The position numbers and the translations under genes were made by a program. A stretch of DNA of 64,000 nt, from the NCBI RefSeq assembly GCF_035481675.1, contig NZ_JAYJJW010000001.1, positions 248,001 through 312,000 on the forward strand. The letters run 5' to 3'. Within the stretch, counting starts at the first letter, position 1. The number at the start of each line of letters is the position of its first letter. Shown in pieces: positions 18,551-26,978 of this stretch. Below the pieces are notes generated by a model. It was not told the origin of the DNA, did no database searches, and worked only from the letters and a program-made list of their open reading frames with translations. This stretch comes from Alteriqipengyuania_B sp035481675 (GTDB taxonomy: Bacteria; Pseudomonadota; Alphaproteobacteria; Sphingomonadales; Sphingomonadaceae).

Positions 18551-19309
18551 TCAGAAAGCGTCCTTCGCCGCTCTCAGCGCGGCAAAGGTTTCGTGGGGGG
18601 CAGCGCCGCCCCATTTCGCCATCAGCCCCGGATCGTCGGCGCGCAGGAAGGGGTTGGTGGCGAGCTCGCGGTCCAGCCGGGTGGGGACGGTCGGCTCGTC
18701 TCGCTCGCGCTTGGTCGTGATCTCGTCGGCATAGGCCCGGAGCTCCGCATTGTCGGGATCCGCATGGAGCGCGAACTTCGCATTGGCCGCGGTGTATTCA
18801 TGCGCGCAATAGAGCGTGGTTTGCGGCGGCAGGCTGCGGATGCGATCGAGGCTTGACCAGAACTGCTCCGGCTCGCCTTCGAACATCCGCCCGCAGCCGA
18901 GAGCGAATACGCTGTCACCGACAAACGCGATGCCGTCATCGGGGAGATGGAATGCGACGTGCCCGTTCGTGTGCCCGCTGACATCGATAACCCCCGCTTC
19001 GTGCGCACCGAGCGCGACCGTGTCGCCATGCGCGACCACGCGGTCGATAGGGGAAAGCTTCTCCACCTCCTGCGGGGCGAGGACTTTCGCTCCCGTGGCC
19101 TCGACAATGGCCTTGTTCCCGCCAGCGTGGTCGGGGTGCCAGTGCGTGTTCCAGATCTGCGTGATGCGCCAGCCCTTCGCGTCCGCCTGGCGCAGGTACT
19201 CCGCACCGTCCGGCGTATCGATCGCGGCGGTTTCGCCGCTGTCGGGATCGTGCAGCAGGAAGCCGTAATTGTCGGACAGGCAGGGGAACTGGTGAATTTG
19301 AAGCGCCAT
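18551..19309 (-). CDS. gloB: Hydroxyacylglutathione hydrolase (glyoxalase II)
   Basis: 252 residues, the normal length. The metallo-beta-lactamase motif is H56-x-H58-x-D60-H61 in THWHPDHAGGN. It is followed by GHTNGH, GDSVFALGCGR and CAHEYT, all diagnostic of GloB. It hydrolyses S-lactoylglutathione to lactate and glutathione. The start MALQIHQFPCL lies one base after the GFA gene stop; an in-frame extension upstream is rejected because it overlaps that gene. Confidence 0.95.
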   Translation of the reverse strand: MALQIHQFPCLSDNYGFLLHDPDSGETAAIDTPDGAEYLRQADAKGWRITQIWNTHWHPDHAGGNKAIVEATGAKVLAPQEVEKLSPIDRVVAHGDTVALGAHEAGVIDVSGHTNGHVAFHLPDDGIAFVGDSVFALGCGRMFEGEPEQFWSSLDRIRSLPPQTTLYCAHEYTAANAKFALHADPDNAELRAYADEITTKRERDEPTVPTRLDRELATNPFLRADDPGLMAKWGGAAPHETFAALRAAKDAF

Positions 19310-19310
19310 C

Positions 19311-19709
19311 TTAGCCCTTTCTGCCGCGCGGGAAGGATTGGGTGCTTTCCGGCACGGCAATCCAGTGATGCCTGCAGTCCTCGAACACAGATCGCACCGG
19401 CGGTTCGCTCTCGCTGCCGTCATGTGCGCCCACCGCGATGCCGATCCCGCCGGGATGGCGCGCAGTCGTGAGCCAGAACGGGGTGCCGCAGGTGGGGCAG
19501 AAGCCGTGAGTCACTTCGTCGCCGCTATCGGCGGTACGGGTGTAGCGTGTCGCCTCGCCCGACAGGCCCACGTCTTCGGCCGCGTAATAGACCATCATCC
19601 CGAAGGGCGAGCCGGTGCGCCTCTGGCACGCCTTGCAGTGGCACATGACGCCGTGCCCTTCGCCCCTGATCTGCGCGCTCAGCGCGCCGCATTGGCATCG
19701 TGCTTCCAT
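19311..19709 (-). CDS. GFA-family zinc protein (glutathione-dependent formaldehyde-activating type)
   Basis: 132 residues. It has the cysteine pattern CQCG near the N-terminus, CHCKACQRRTG, and CPTCGTPFW, which bind zinc in GFA proteins. The archetype was reported to speed formation of S-hydroxymethylglutathione, but many members have no known reaction. It is the first gene of an operon with gloB, which points to glutathione/aldehyde chemistry. Convergent context: the rpsA terminator lies just upstream. Confidence 0.88.
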   Translation of the reverse strand: MEARCQCGALSAQIRGEGHGVMCHCKACQRRTGSPFGMMVYYAAEDVGLSGEATRYTRTADSGDEVTHGFCPTCGTPFWLTTARHPGGIGIAVGAHDGSESEPPVRSVFEDCRHHWIAVPESTQSFPRGRKG

Positions 19710-19740
19710 CGGGTCAGTCTACACGAGCCGGCCATACAGA

Positions 19741-19778
19741 AAAGGCCCGCCTGCTCGGGTGAGCGGGCGGGCCTTTCT
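19741..19778. terminator. Terminator downstream of rpsA
   Basis: A long hairpin with arms AAAGGCCCGCCTGCTC and GAGCGGGCGGGCCTTT (one wobble pair) around GGGT. On the minus strand it ends in TTTTCTG, which suits rpsA, 60 bp away. Confidence 0.88.
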
Positions 19779-19838
19779 TGTTGTCCTATCGCTGCGCTAC
19801 TTGAGGACGGTTAGTCCCCGTGCAGCGGGCGGAAAGGG

Positions 19839-21551
<1,713 letters not shown>

Positions 21552-21616
21552 CGTGGTGAGTTTCCTCAGGTCTGTTTGCTACCGGCCACCGGTTTTTCCG
21601 GGGTCTTGGTCCGTCT

Positions 21617-21636
21617 CCTTTGCACCATTGCAAAGG
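21617..21636. promoter_or_regulatory. Perfect inverted repeat in the rpsA leader
   Basis: The arms CCTTTGCA (21617-21624) and TGCAAAGG (21629-21636) flank CCAT. It lies 66-85 bases before the rpsA start, inside the predicted transcript, and could be an RNA hairpin for S1 autoregulation or a protein-binding site. Confidence 0.55.
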
Positions 21637-21724
21637 TGTACGGGGCAAGAGGGCCGTGATCTCCGCAAGGCCGAATGCGCAAGCGAAGGTCCTGTCGATC
21701 CGGGGATGTCGAGAACGGCCGCGC

Positions 21725-21752
21725 GCCTACGCGATACCCCCGTGAAAGGCAA
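21725..21752 (-). promoter_or_regulatory. Candidate promoter of rpsA
   Basis: On the minus strand TTGCCT (21747-21752), a 16-bp spacer and GTAGGC (21725-21730), followed by GCGC. It has the same form as the rpsF promoter candidate and implies a leader of about 165 nt. Confidence 0.5.
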
Positions 21753-22109
21753 GCGGTTTGCGGTGGGATCGCAGGCGGGGCGCGCGCACGCCGATCCAAC
21801 CCAATGGAACACATGGAACACGGTCCAGGAGGAAATCGGCGGGCGGGCGCCAGAAGGGCGAAAGCCGGCGGAAAAGTTGGGTTGGGGCGGGCGCGTGGCC
21901 AGCATGAACTGGGTCCTGCCAGCGTAGGACCGATGTAGGAAAGCGGATTTCGGCCCCGAGCGAGGCCGCGCTTCCCCTCAGTCCGGGATAACAGCCCCGA
22001 ATACCGGCCCCCTTTGGCGAACCCGCCTTCCTGCTTGCCCCAAACGCTTGGAAACCGGGCTTTTACGTTTTTCGACTACGCCCCTTCGCGACCATAAAGA
22101 GGCTCCACA
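21753..22109. other. Intergenic stretch with no recognised gene
   Basis: Between the rpsA promoter and the next lipoprotein gene. Open frames on both strands are Arg/Pro/Gly rich and lack ribosome binding sites or family features. I see no tRNA, convincing terminator or repeat. It must contain the promoter of the downstream lipoprotein gene, but no clear -35/-10 pair stands out. Confidence 0.5.
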
Positions 22110-22688
22110 ATGCACAAGATGAGGAACATAACCTTGGCCGCGGTTGCCGCATCGCTGCTGTCGGCATGCGGCGGCGATAGCCAGGTTTACGCGATGAGCG
22201 CCGATGCCGTCAAAAAGGGCGTCCTCGGCAAGCAATCCTCTTATTCGATGGGGTCGCAAACCCGGTTCATGAAAGCGGTCGGTTCGGTCGACAACCGGTT
22301 GACGGTTGAACTGTGGAACGATGTGTCCTGGAAACAGACCTGCGAGGTCGAGCTCGAAAAGGTGGACGAGGGCAACACGCGCATAATCCCTTCGTGCGCC
22401 ACCGGGAGCGGCGACGGGTCCGACAGCTTCGTCGAGATGGAAATCGACGAGCATTTCCGCCAGTTGCTGACCGGGACGCCGATCGATGCCGACCGGATCA
22501 TGATGAAACAGACCGCCAGTTTCGCGACACAGTTGCCCGGCCTCCAGAAAGAGGCGCTGGAGGCCGAACTGGGCCAAGACACAGAGACCTTCGGGCCATC
22601 GGAGTCGGCCGCAGACGAAGGCTGGGGCGGGTCGAGCGACGACGACGCCGACAGCGATTGGGCCGACAGCGATTGGGGTGCGAAGTAG
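22110..22688 (+). CDS. Putative lipoprotein with acidic Trp/Asp tail
   Basis: 192 residues. Signal with lipobox LLSACG, so acylation at the cysteine is predicted. The mature part has two more cysteines (QTCEVE and PSCATG) that may form a disulfide. The C-terminal 30 residues are very acidic and contain a duplicated pentapeptide from a 15-bp tandem repeat. AGAGG lies 8 bases before the ATG. No family recognised. It lies on the opposite strand between rpsA and cmk and ends 19 bp from the cmk stop. Confidence 0.72.
   Translation: MHKMRNITLAAVAASLLSACGGDSQVYAMSADAVKKGVLGKQSSYSMGSQTRFMKAVGSVDNRLTVELWNDVSWKQTCEVELEKVDEGNTRIIPSCATGSGDGSDSFVEMEIDEHFRQLLTGTPIDADRIMMKQTASFATQLPGLQKEALEAELGQDTETFGPSESAADEGWGGSSDDDADSDWADSDWGAK
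22647..22676 (+). repeat. Perfect 15-bp tandem duplication inside the lipoprotein gene
   Basis: GCCGACAGCGATTGG occurs twice in succession (22647-22661 and 22662-22676), encoding Ala-Asp-Ser-Asp-Trp twice in frame. A slippage-prone site that can change tail length without a frameshift. Confidence 0.9.
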
Positions 22689-22707
22689 GGACGATTAAGT
22701 CCCGGGC

Positions 22708-23328
22708 TTAGTGGATAGCTTCTTCCACCGCCGCAATGGCGGCCGCGATGGCCGCTTCCCTGTCCAGCGCCGATGTATCGATGACCAGCGCGCCCGGTGC
22801 CGCGCGCAGCGGGGCGTCGGCGCGGTTGATGTCGCGATCGTCGCGTGCGGCGATGTCTGCCTCGATCTCGCGCAAGGAGATGTCGAGCTCGCGGTCCTGC
22901 ATTTCCAGCCAGCGCCGCTTCGCCCGGGCCTCGACGCTGGCGGTAATGAACAGCTTCACGTCGGCATCGGGCGCGATGATCGTGCCGATGTCCCGCCCGT
23001 CAAGCACCGCGCCGCCGCGCTGCTCGGCAAAGCTGCGCTGCCGCTCGAACAGGGCCCGGCGTACCGAGGGGTGGACTGAGACGCGGCTGGCAAGCCCGCC
23101 AGTCTCCTCGCTGCGCAGGTGCGGATCGGCCAGCAGGCTGCCGGGAAAACCGGTTGCCGCCAGCGCATCGCCCGCATCGTCCGGGTCGCCGCCGTCGAGG
23201 AACACCTGCCGCCCGACCGCGCGATAGAGCAGGCCGGTATCGAGATGGGGCAAGCCGAAATGCGCGGCGAGGGCCTTGGAGATCGTCCCCTTGCCCGAAG
23301 CGGTCGGCCCGTCGACGGCGATGATCAT
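22708..23328 (-). CDS. cmk: Cytidylate kinase
   Basis: 206 residues. P-loop in VDGPTASGKGT, then LDTGLLYRAVGRQVF and DGRDIGTII, which are characteristic of bacterial CMP kinases. It phosphorylates CMP and dCMP. The ATG at 23328 overlaps the stop of the upstream lipoprotein gene (ATGA); a TTG at 23340 is possible but less likely. It keeps the family's aroA-cmk-rpsA neighbourhood in loosened form. Confidence 0.96.
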   Translation of the reverse strand: MIIAVDGPTASGKGTISKALAAHFGLPHLDTGLLYRAVGRQVFLDGGDPDDAGDALAATGFPGSLLADPHLRSEETGGLASRVSVHPSVRRALFERQRSFAEQRGGAVLDGRDIGTIIAPDADVKLFITASVEARAKRRWLEMQDRELDISLREIEADIAARDDRDINRADAPLRAAPGALVIDTSALDREAAIAAAIAAVEEAIH

Positions 23329-23870
23329 CGGCTTTCCCAATCTTCTATTCCCACGCGATAAAGGCGATCGTTGGAGTCAAATTCCAGATAAGCTGTTCGA
23401 TTTCCGGAAAAGACCGAGCATTTGTCTTCGGTGCAGGCAAATTTGGCTGGGGCGATTGCCCGATTTGCAGCGTCGAGCACGTCCTCCCGCGCACGCTTTT
23501 CTCCGATGCCCCACGGCGCCACCCAGCGTGGTTCCATGACCGGCTTCACCTTCAGGACCATCCGGCCAAGTGAGACATAGTGATGGACGCCTTCCCCATC
23601 CTGGTAAGAGCAATCGGTCCAGTGGGAACACGTCCCATCTCCGCGCGAGTCTCCCTCGTGAGTCTTTTTTAGCAATCCAAGGTCTGTCGAGGAGATAGCG
23701 CCCATTTTGGTTGCCGAAAGCGCGGCGGAGAGTTCCTGAAACTGGCCGAGAGTTATCTCGAGAACCTCGGAGCTTTGCGTCGCTTGATTGGATGGCGCGG
23801 CGGCTTGCGTGGCTCCCTCCGCCGAACAAGCTACAAGAAAGAGTGAAACGGCGAGAAGGACAAGCTTCAT
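23325..23870 (-). CDS. Putative lipoprotein, function unknown
   Basis: 181 residues. A short signal ends in the lipobox LFLVACS. The mature protein contains four further cysteines (GTCSHWTDC and ACTEDKC), consistent with two disulfides in the cell envelope. No family recognised. Its start overlaps the upstream membrane-protein gene stop by 4 bp and its stop overlaps the cmk start by 4 bp, so the three are translationally linked. Confidence 0.72.
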   Translation of the reverse strand: MKLVLLAVSLFLVACSAEGATQAAAPSNQATQSSEVLEITLGQFQELSAALSATKMGAISSTDLGLLKKTHEGDSRGDGTCSHWTDCSYQDGEGVHHYVSLGRMVLKVKPVMEPRWVAPWGIGEKRAREDVLDAANRAIAPAKFACTEDKCSVFSGNRTAYLEFDSNDRLYRVGIEDWESR

Positions 23871-24142
23871 GCCTCCCGCTCCTGTCCCTTGCGCCCGGTC
23901 CGCACGGCTTTCCAGATGCCGAAGAGGGCGATGGCCGCCCAGAAACCTTCGAGCACGAGGCTCGGCCAGTTGGTATGGACCAGCAGCGAGATGGTCAGCA
24001 ACCCGGCCCCGGCGAGATTGGTGCCATGGAGCACTAAGGGGTTGGGCGCGTCCTTCAAGGTCAGATAGGCATAGGCCGCGATGATGCAGGCGGTGCCGAG
24101 GAAGCCGATGAGGCTGTAGATGTCGAGCGAGGCATCTTGCAT
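23867..24142 (-). CDS. Small CBU_0592-like membrane protein
   Basis: 91 residues with three hydrophobic segments (LIGFLGTACIIAAYAYLTL, LVLHGTNLAGAGLLTISLLV and LVLEGFWAAIALFGIW). The layout and Asn/Gly pattern match the CBU_0592-type family of short integral membrane proteins of unknown role. First gene of the cmk run and divergent from the phosphatase gene, with only 28 bp between. Confidence 0.75.
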   Translation of the reverse strand: MQDASLDIYSLIGFLGTACIIAAYAYLTLKDAPNPLVLHGTNLAGAGLLTISLLVHTNWPSLVLEGFWAAIALFGIWKAVRTGRKGQEREA

Positions 24143-24170
24143 GCCTGCGGCACTAGCTTAACCAGCAGGT

Positions 24171-24752
24171 ATGGCAAACGACATGCAGCAATTGCTGGTG
24201 CTCGATCTCGACGAGACGTTGGTGTTTGCCAGCGAAAGCCCGCTGGCGCGTCCGGCGGATTTCATGGCCAATCAGTATCATGTTTATCGACGCCCGCATC
24301 TGGAGGCTTTTCTAGAATCTGTTTCGAAGCATTTCAGGTTGGCGGTCTGGTCATCGGCCAGTGACGCCTATGTCGAGAGAATAGTAAAAGGGATATTCCC
24401 TTCCGACATACCTCTCGAATTCGTGTGGGGTCGCAGTCGAGCGACCTTGCGGCGCGCTAGCACAGAGGAAGGCTTTCGAGCCGAAGCGGGAAGCCATCCC
24501 AATTATCGCAAGCCGCTTTCCAAACTGAAAAAGCTGGGTTGGCGGCTCGAGAACATCCTCATTCTGGACGACACGCCGGCGAAGTCGGCCCAAAATTACG
24601 GCAATGCGATCTATCCAACAGTTTGGCATGGAGACGAGGAGGACGTCGAACTTCAGTTGCTGGCACGGTATTTGCCGACCCTTTCATGTCTCGAGAACGT
24701 GCGGACGGTCGAAAAGCGCAACTGGCGAAGCAAGGCACTTCAAATGATCTAG
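24171..24752 (+). CDS. FCP1/SCP-type HAD phosphatase (NLI-interacting-factor-like)
   Basis: 193 residues. The N-terminal catalytic motif is LDLDETLVF, with D12 as nucleophile and D14 as acid/base. LAVWSSASDAYVERIV and NILILDDTPAKSAQNYGNAI supply the second and fourth HAD motifs, as in eukaryotic FCP/SCP protein phosphatases. Bacterial members are sparse and uncharacterised. Codon use is AT-richer than in neighbouring genes. The stop overlaps the aroA stop by 4 bp (convergent). The substrate could be a phosphoprotein or a small phosphate ester. Confidence 0.82.
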   Translation: MANDMQQLLVLDLDETLVFASESPLARPADFMANQYHVYRRPHLEAFLESVSKHFRLAVWSSASDAYVERIVKGIFPSDIPLEFVWGRSRATLRRASTEEGFRAEAGSHPNYRKPLSKLKKLGWRLENILILDDTPAKSAQNYGNAIYPTVWHGDEEDVELQLLARYLPTLSCLENVRTVEKRNWRSKALQMI

Positions 24753-26086
24753 CGCATCGCCCCTTCCAGCAGCGCCATGAAATTCGGGAAGCTCGTCGCG
24801 ATGGGCGCGGTGTCGTCCACTTCCACGCCATCGCGGCTGGCGAGGCCGGCGATGGCCATGCTCATGGCGATGCGATGGTCGAGATGGGTCGTGACCGGGC
24901 CGCCTCCGGCCAGCGGCTCCCCGCCGGTGCCGTCGATGACGAGGCCGTCCCCGCGCTCTTCGACACGGGCCCCGATGGCGGTGAGGGCGGTTGCCATGGC
25001 GGACAGGCGGTCGCTTTCCTTGACCCGCAATTCGTCGAGGCCGCTGGTGGTCGTGCGGCCATGGGCTAGGGCGGCGGCAACGAAGAACACCGGGAATTCA
25101 TCGATCATGCTGGGGGCGATCGCCGGATCGACTTCGACGCCGGCGAGGGCGGAATGGCGCACCCTGAGGTCGGCGACCGGCTCCCCGCCGACTTCGCGCG
25201 GGTCCATTTCCTCGATGCTCCCGCCCATTTGCCGCAATACTTCGACCAGCCCGGCGCGGGTGGGGTTGAGGCCGACGTTCTCGATCACCAGGTCGCTGCC
25301 TTCGGTGACGAGCGCGGCAACGATGAAGAAAGCGGCTGAGGAAGGGTCGCCGGGCACCTCGATCGTCTGCGGCTTCAGCTCCGCCTCGCCGTGCAGGCGG
25401 ATGACGCGCTCCTTGCCTTGGGCACCATAATCCTCGCCGATCTCCAGCTTCGCGCCGAAACCGGCCAGCATCCGCTCAGAATGGTCGCGCGTCGGCACCG
25501 GTTCGATCACCGTGGTGATGCCGGCCGTGTTGAGGCCGGCGAGCAGGACCGCGCTTTTCACCTGCGCGCTGGCGACGGGAAGGCGATAGGAAATCGGCAC
25601 CGCGGGGTGCGCACCGCGCATCATCAGCGGCAGCGTGCCGCCCGGCGAAGGCTCGAACGAAGCGCCCATTCTACTCAGGGGCTCGATTACCCGGCCCATC
25701 GGGCGGCCCGACAGGCTGGCATCGCCGGTGAAGGCCGCCGTGACCGGATGGCTGGCGAGCAGGCCCATGAGGAGCCGCGTGCTTGTGCCGCTGTTGCCCA
25801 TGTCCAGCGCCCGTTCGGGCTGAAGCAGGCCGCACACGCCCACGCCGTGGATGCGCCAGGTGCCGCCCTCGTCCCGCTCGACCTCGGCGCCCATCGCCCG
25901 CATGGCGGCCGCGGTGGCGAGCACGTCCTCGCCTTCCAGCAGGCCGGTGACCGTCGTTTCGCCCACCGCCAGCGCGCCGAGCATCAGCGACCGGTGGCTG
26001 ATCGACTTGTCGCCCGGCACGCGAATACGGCCAGTCAGCGGGTTCTGGCGGGAGAAGCGGTGGGTGGTGTGATGGGGCGGGGTCAT
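24749..26086 (-). CDS. aroA: 3-phosphoshikimate 1-carboxyvinyltransferase (EPSP synthase)
   Basis: 445 residues. VPGDKSISHRSLML and GNSGTSTRLLMGLLA are the phosphate and shikimate-binding signatures. PTRDHSERML and the late KESDRLSAMA segment follow. It makes EPSP in the shikimate pathway. The GNSGTSTRL motif has Ala at the position after the glycine-rich turn absent, so glyphosate class cannot be judged here. The start MTPPHHTTHRF is typical of alphaproteobacteria. About 1.4 kb from cmk in the same orientation. Confidence 0.96.
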   Translation of the reverse strand: MTPPHHTTHRFSRQNPLTGRIRVPGDKSISHRSLMLGALAVGETTVTGLLEGEDVLATAAAMRAMGAEVERDEGGTWRIHGVGVCGLLQPERALDMGNSGTSTRLLMGLLASHPVTAAFTGDASLSGRPMGRVIEPLSRMGASFEPSPGGTLPLMMRGAHPAVPISYRLPVASAQVKSAVLLAGLNTAGITTVIEPVPTRDHSERMLAGFGAKLEIGEDYGAQGKERVIRLHGEAELKPQTIEVPGDPSSAAFFIVAALVTEGSDLVIENVGLNPTRAGLVEVLRQMGGSIEEMDPREVGGEPVADLRVRHSALAGVEVDPAIAPSMIDEFPVFFVAAALAHGRTTTSGLDELRVKESDRLSAMATALTAIGARVEERGDGLVIDGTGGEPLAGGGPVTTHLDHRIAMSMAIAGLASRDGVEVDDTAPIATSFPNFMALLEGAMR

Positions 26087-26243
26087 GCAGGCTCGATAGT
26101 TGTCGGCGGCTTTTGACAGCGCCCATGGCCTGTGGCAAGGCGCGCCGCCAACGCTGTGGGCCTTGAAATCTTGGCTGCCGGCAACACCTGATTTACACGC
26201 GTTACAAGCCCGCCCGAGCGGCGGCCATCAATCGAGGAACATC

Positions 26244-26570
26244 ATGGTCAAACCCGAATGGGGCACCAAGCGCACCTGCCCGAAATGCGGCGAGCGCTTT
26301 TACGATCTCGGCAAGGAAGATCCCGTCACCTGCATCGAATGCGGCAACGAGTGGACGCCCGAGCCGGTGCTGAAGTCCAAGCAGCCGATTCCGTTCGAGG
26401 AAGAGAAGAAGGACGACAAGAAGGACGCCGACAGCGACTTGGCCGATGACGATCTGGACGACATCGACGACAGCGACGATTCGCCCGATGCCGACGTCGA
26501 TCTGGACACCGGCGACGACGATCTCGGCGTGTCGAAGGGCAAGGGCGACGACGACAGCGACGACGATTAA
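26244..26570 (+). CDS. FYDLN-acid zinc-ribbon protein (TIGR02300 family)
   Basis: 108 residues. The N-terminal 45 residues hold a zinc ribbon with CPKC and CIEC around the diagnostic FYDL segment. The rest is an extreme Asp/Glu/Lys tail. The family is confined to Alphaproteobacteria and has no known function. The ATG has a GAGGAAC element upstream. Often found next to aroA/cmk, as here. Confidence 0.92.
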   Translation: MVKPEWGTKRTCPKCGERFYDLGKEDPVTCIECGNEWTPEPVLKSKQPIPFEEEKKDDKKDADSDLADDDLDDIDDSDDSPDADVDLDTGDDDLGVSKGKGDDDSDDD

Positions 26571-26657
26571 GGGTTGCATCCGGGGGATGGGCTGAATAAA
26601 GGCCCGTTCCCGATGCGCGGCGGACCTGCTATGGTGCGCTGCACATCAGAAATGATC

Positions 26658-26733
26658 GGGGCCTTAGCTCAGCTGGGAGAGCGCAACACTGGCAGTGTTG
26701 AGGTCAGCGGTTCGATCCCGCTAGGCTCCACCA
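26658..26733 (+). tRNA. tRNA-Ala (anticodon GGC)
   Basis: 76 nt including an encoded CCA. Acceptor arms GGGGCCT and AGGCTCC pair with one wobble. The anticodon stem is CAACA/TGTTG with loop CTGGCAG, giving anticodon GGC (codon GCC). The T arm carries the canonical GGTTCGATCC. No intron. Confidence 0.97.
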
Positions 26734-26745
26734 TTTCATCGTCTT

Positions 26746-26952
26746 TTGGCCCTGGGTGGGCTGCAAATGCCGGATGGCTCCGCTTCCGGTGCTCACGGAC
26801 TGAAGTCCGCTGCGCTCCGGTTCTCGCCCTCCGACGTTTTCGCTTCTACCCAAGCCCAAAATCCGACGAAATGGATTTTTATCGAAGACGGACCGCTGTC
26901 GGTTCGCGCGCTGGCCAACGAGGTTTCGTTCGCCGGCGCTTTTCGCGTTTGA
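26746..26952 (+). CDS. Doubtful small open frame between tRNA-Ala and ffh
   Basis: 68 codons from a TTG, or 61 from an ATG at 26767. The last 30 residues (NPTKWIFIEDGPLSVRALAN region) have ordinary amino-acid composition, but there is no ribosome binding site, no family match I know, and a hairpin with T run at 26858-26880 lies inside. It may be a remnant of an integrated element at the tRNA 3' end or non-coding DNA. Confidence 0.2.
   Translation: MALGGLQMPDGSASGAHGLKSAALRFSPSDVFASTQAQNPTKWIFIEDGPLSVRALANEVSFAGAFRV
26858..26880 (+). terminator. Possible terminator after tRNA-Ala
   Basis: Arms AAAATCC (26858-26864) and GGATTTT (26873-26879) around an 8-nt loop, followed by T. The stem is AT rich and the distance from the tRNA is 125 bp, so the assignment is tentative. 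Confidence 0.4.
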
Positions 26953-26978
26953 CGGGAAACCGTCGGTAAGGAGTGGCC

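Noticed and set aside
21675..21938. Open frames in the rpsA upstream region
   Set aside because: Arg/Gly/Ala-rich translations without ribosome binding sites, overlapping the predicted rpsA promoter.
22688..22703. GGGAC/GTCCC hairpin between the convergent lipoprotein and cmk genes
   Set aside because: Only five base pairs and no T run; too weak to call a terminator.
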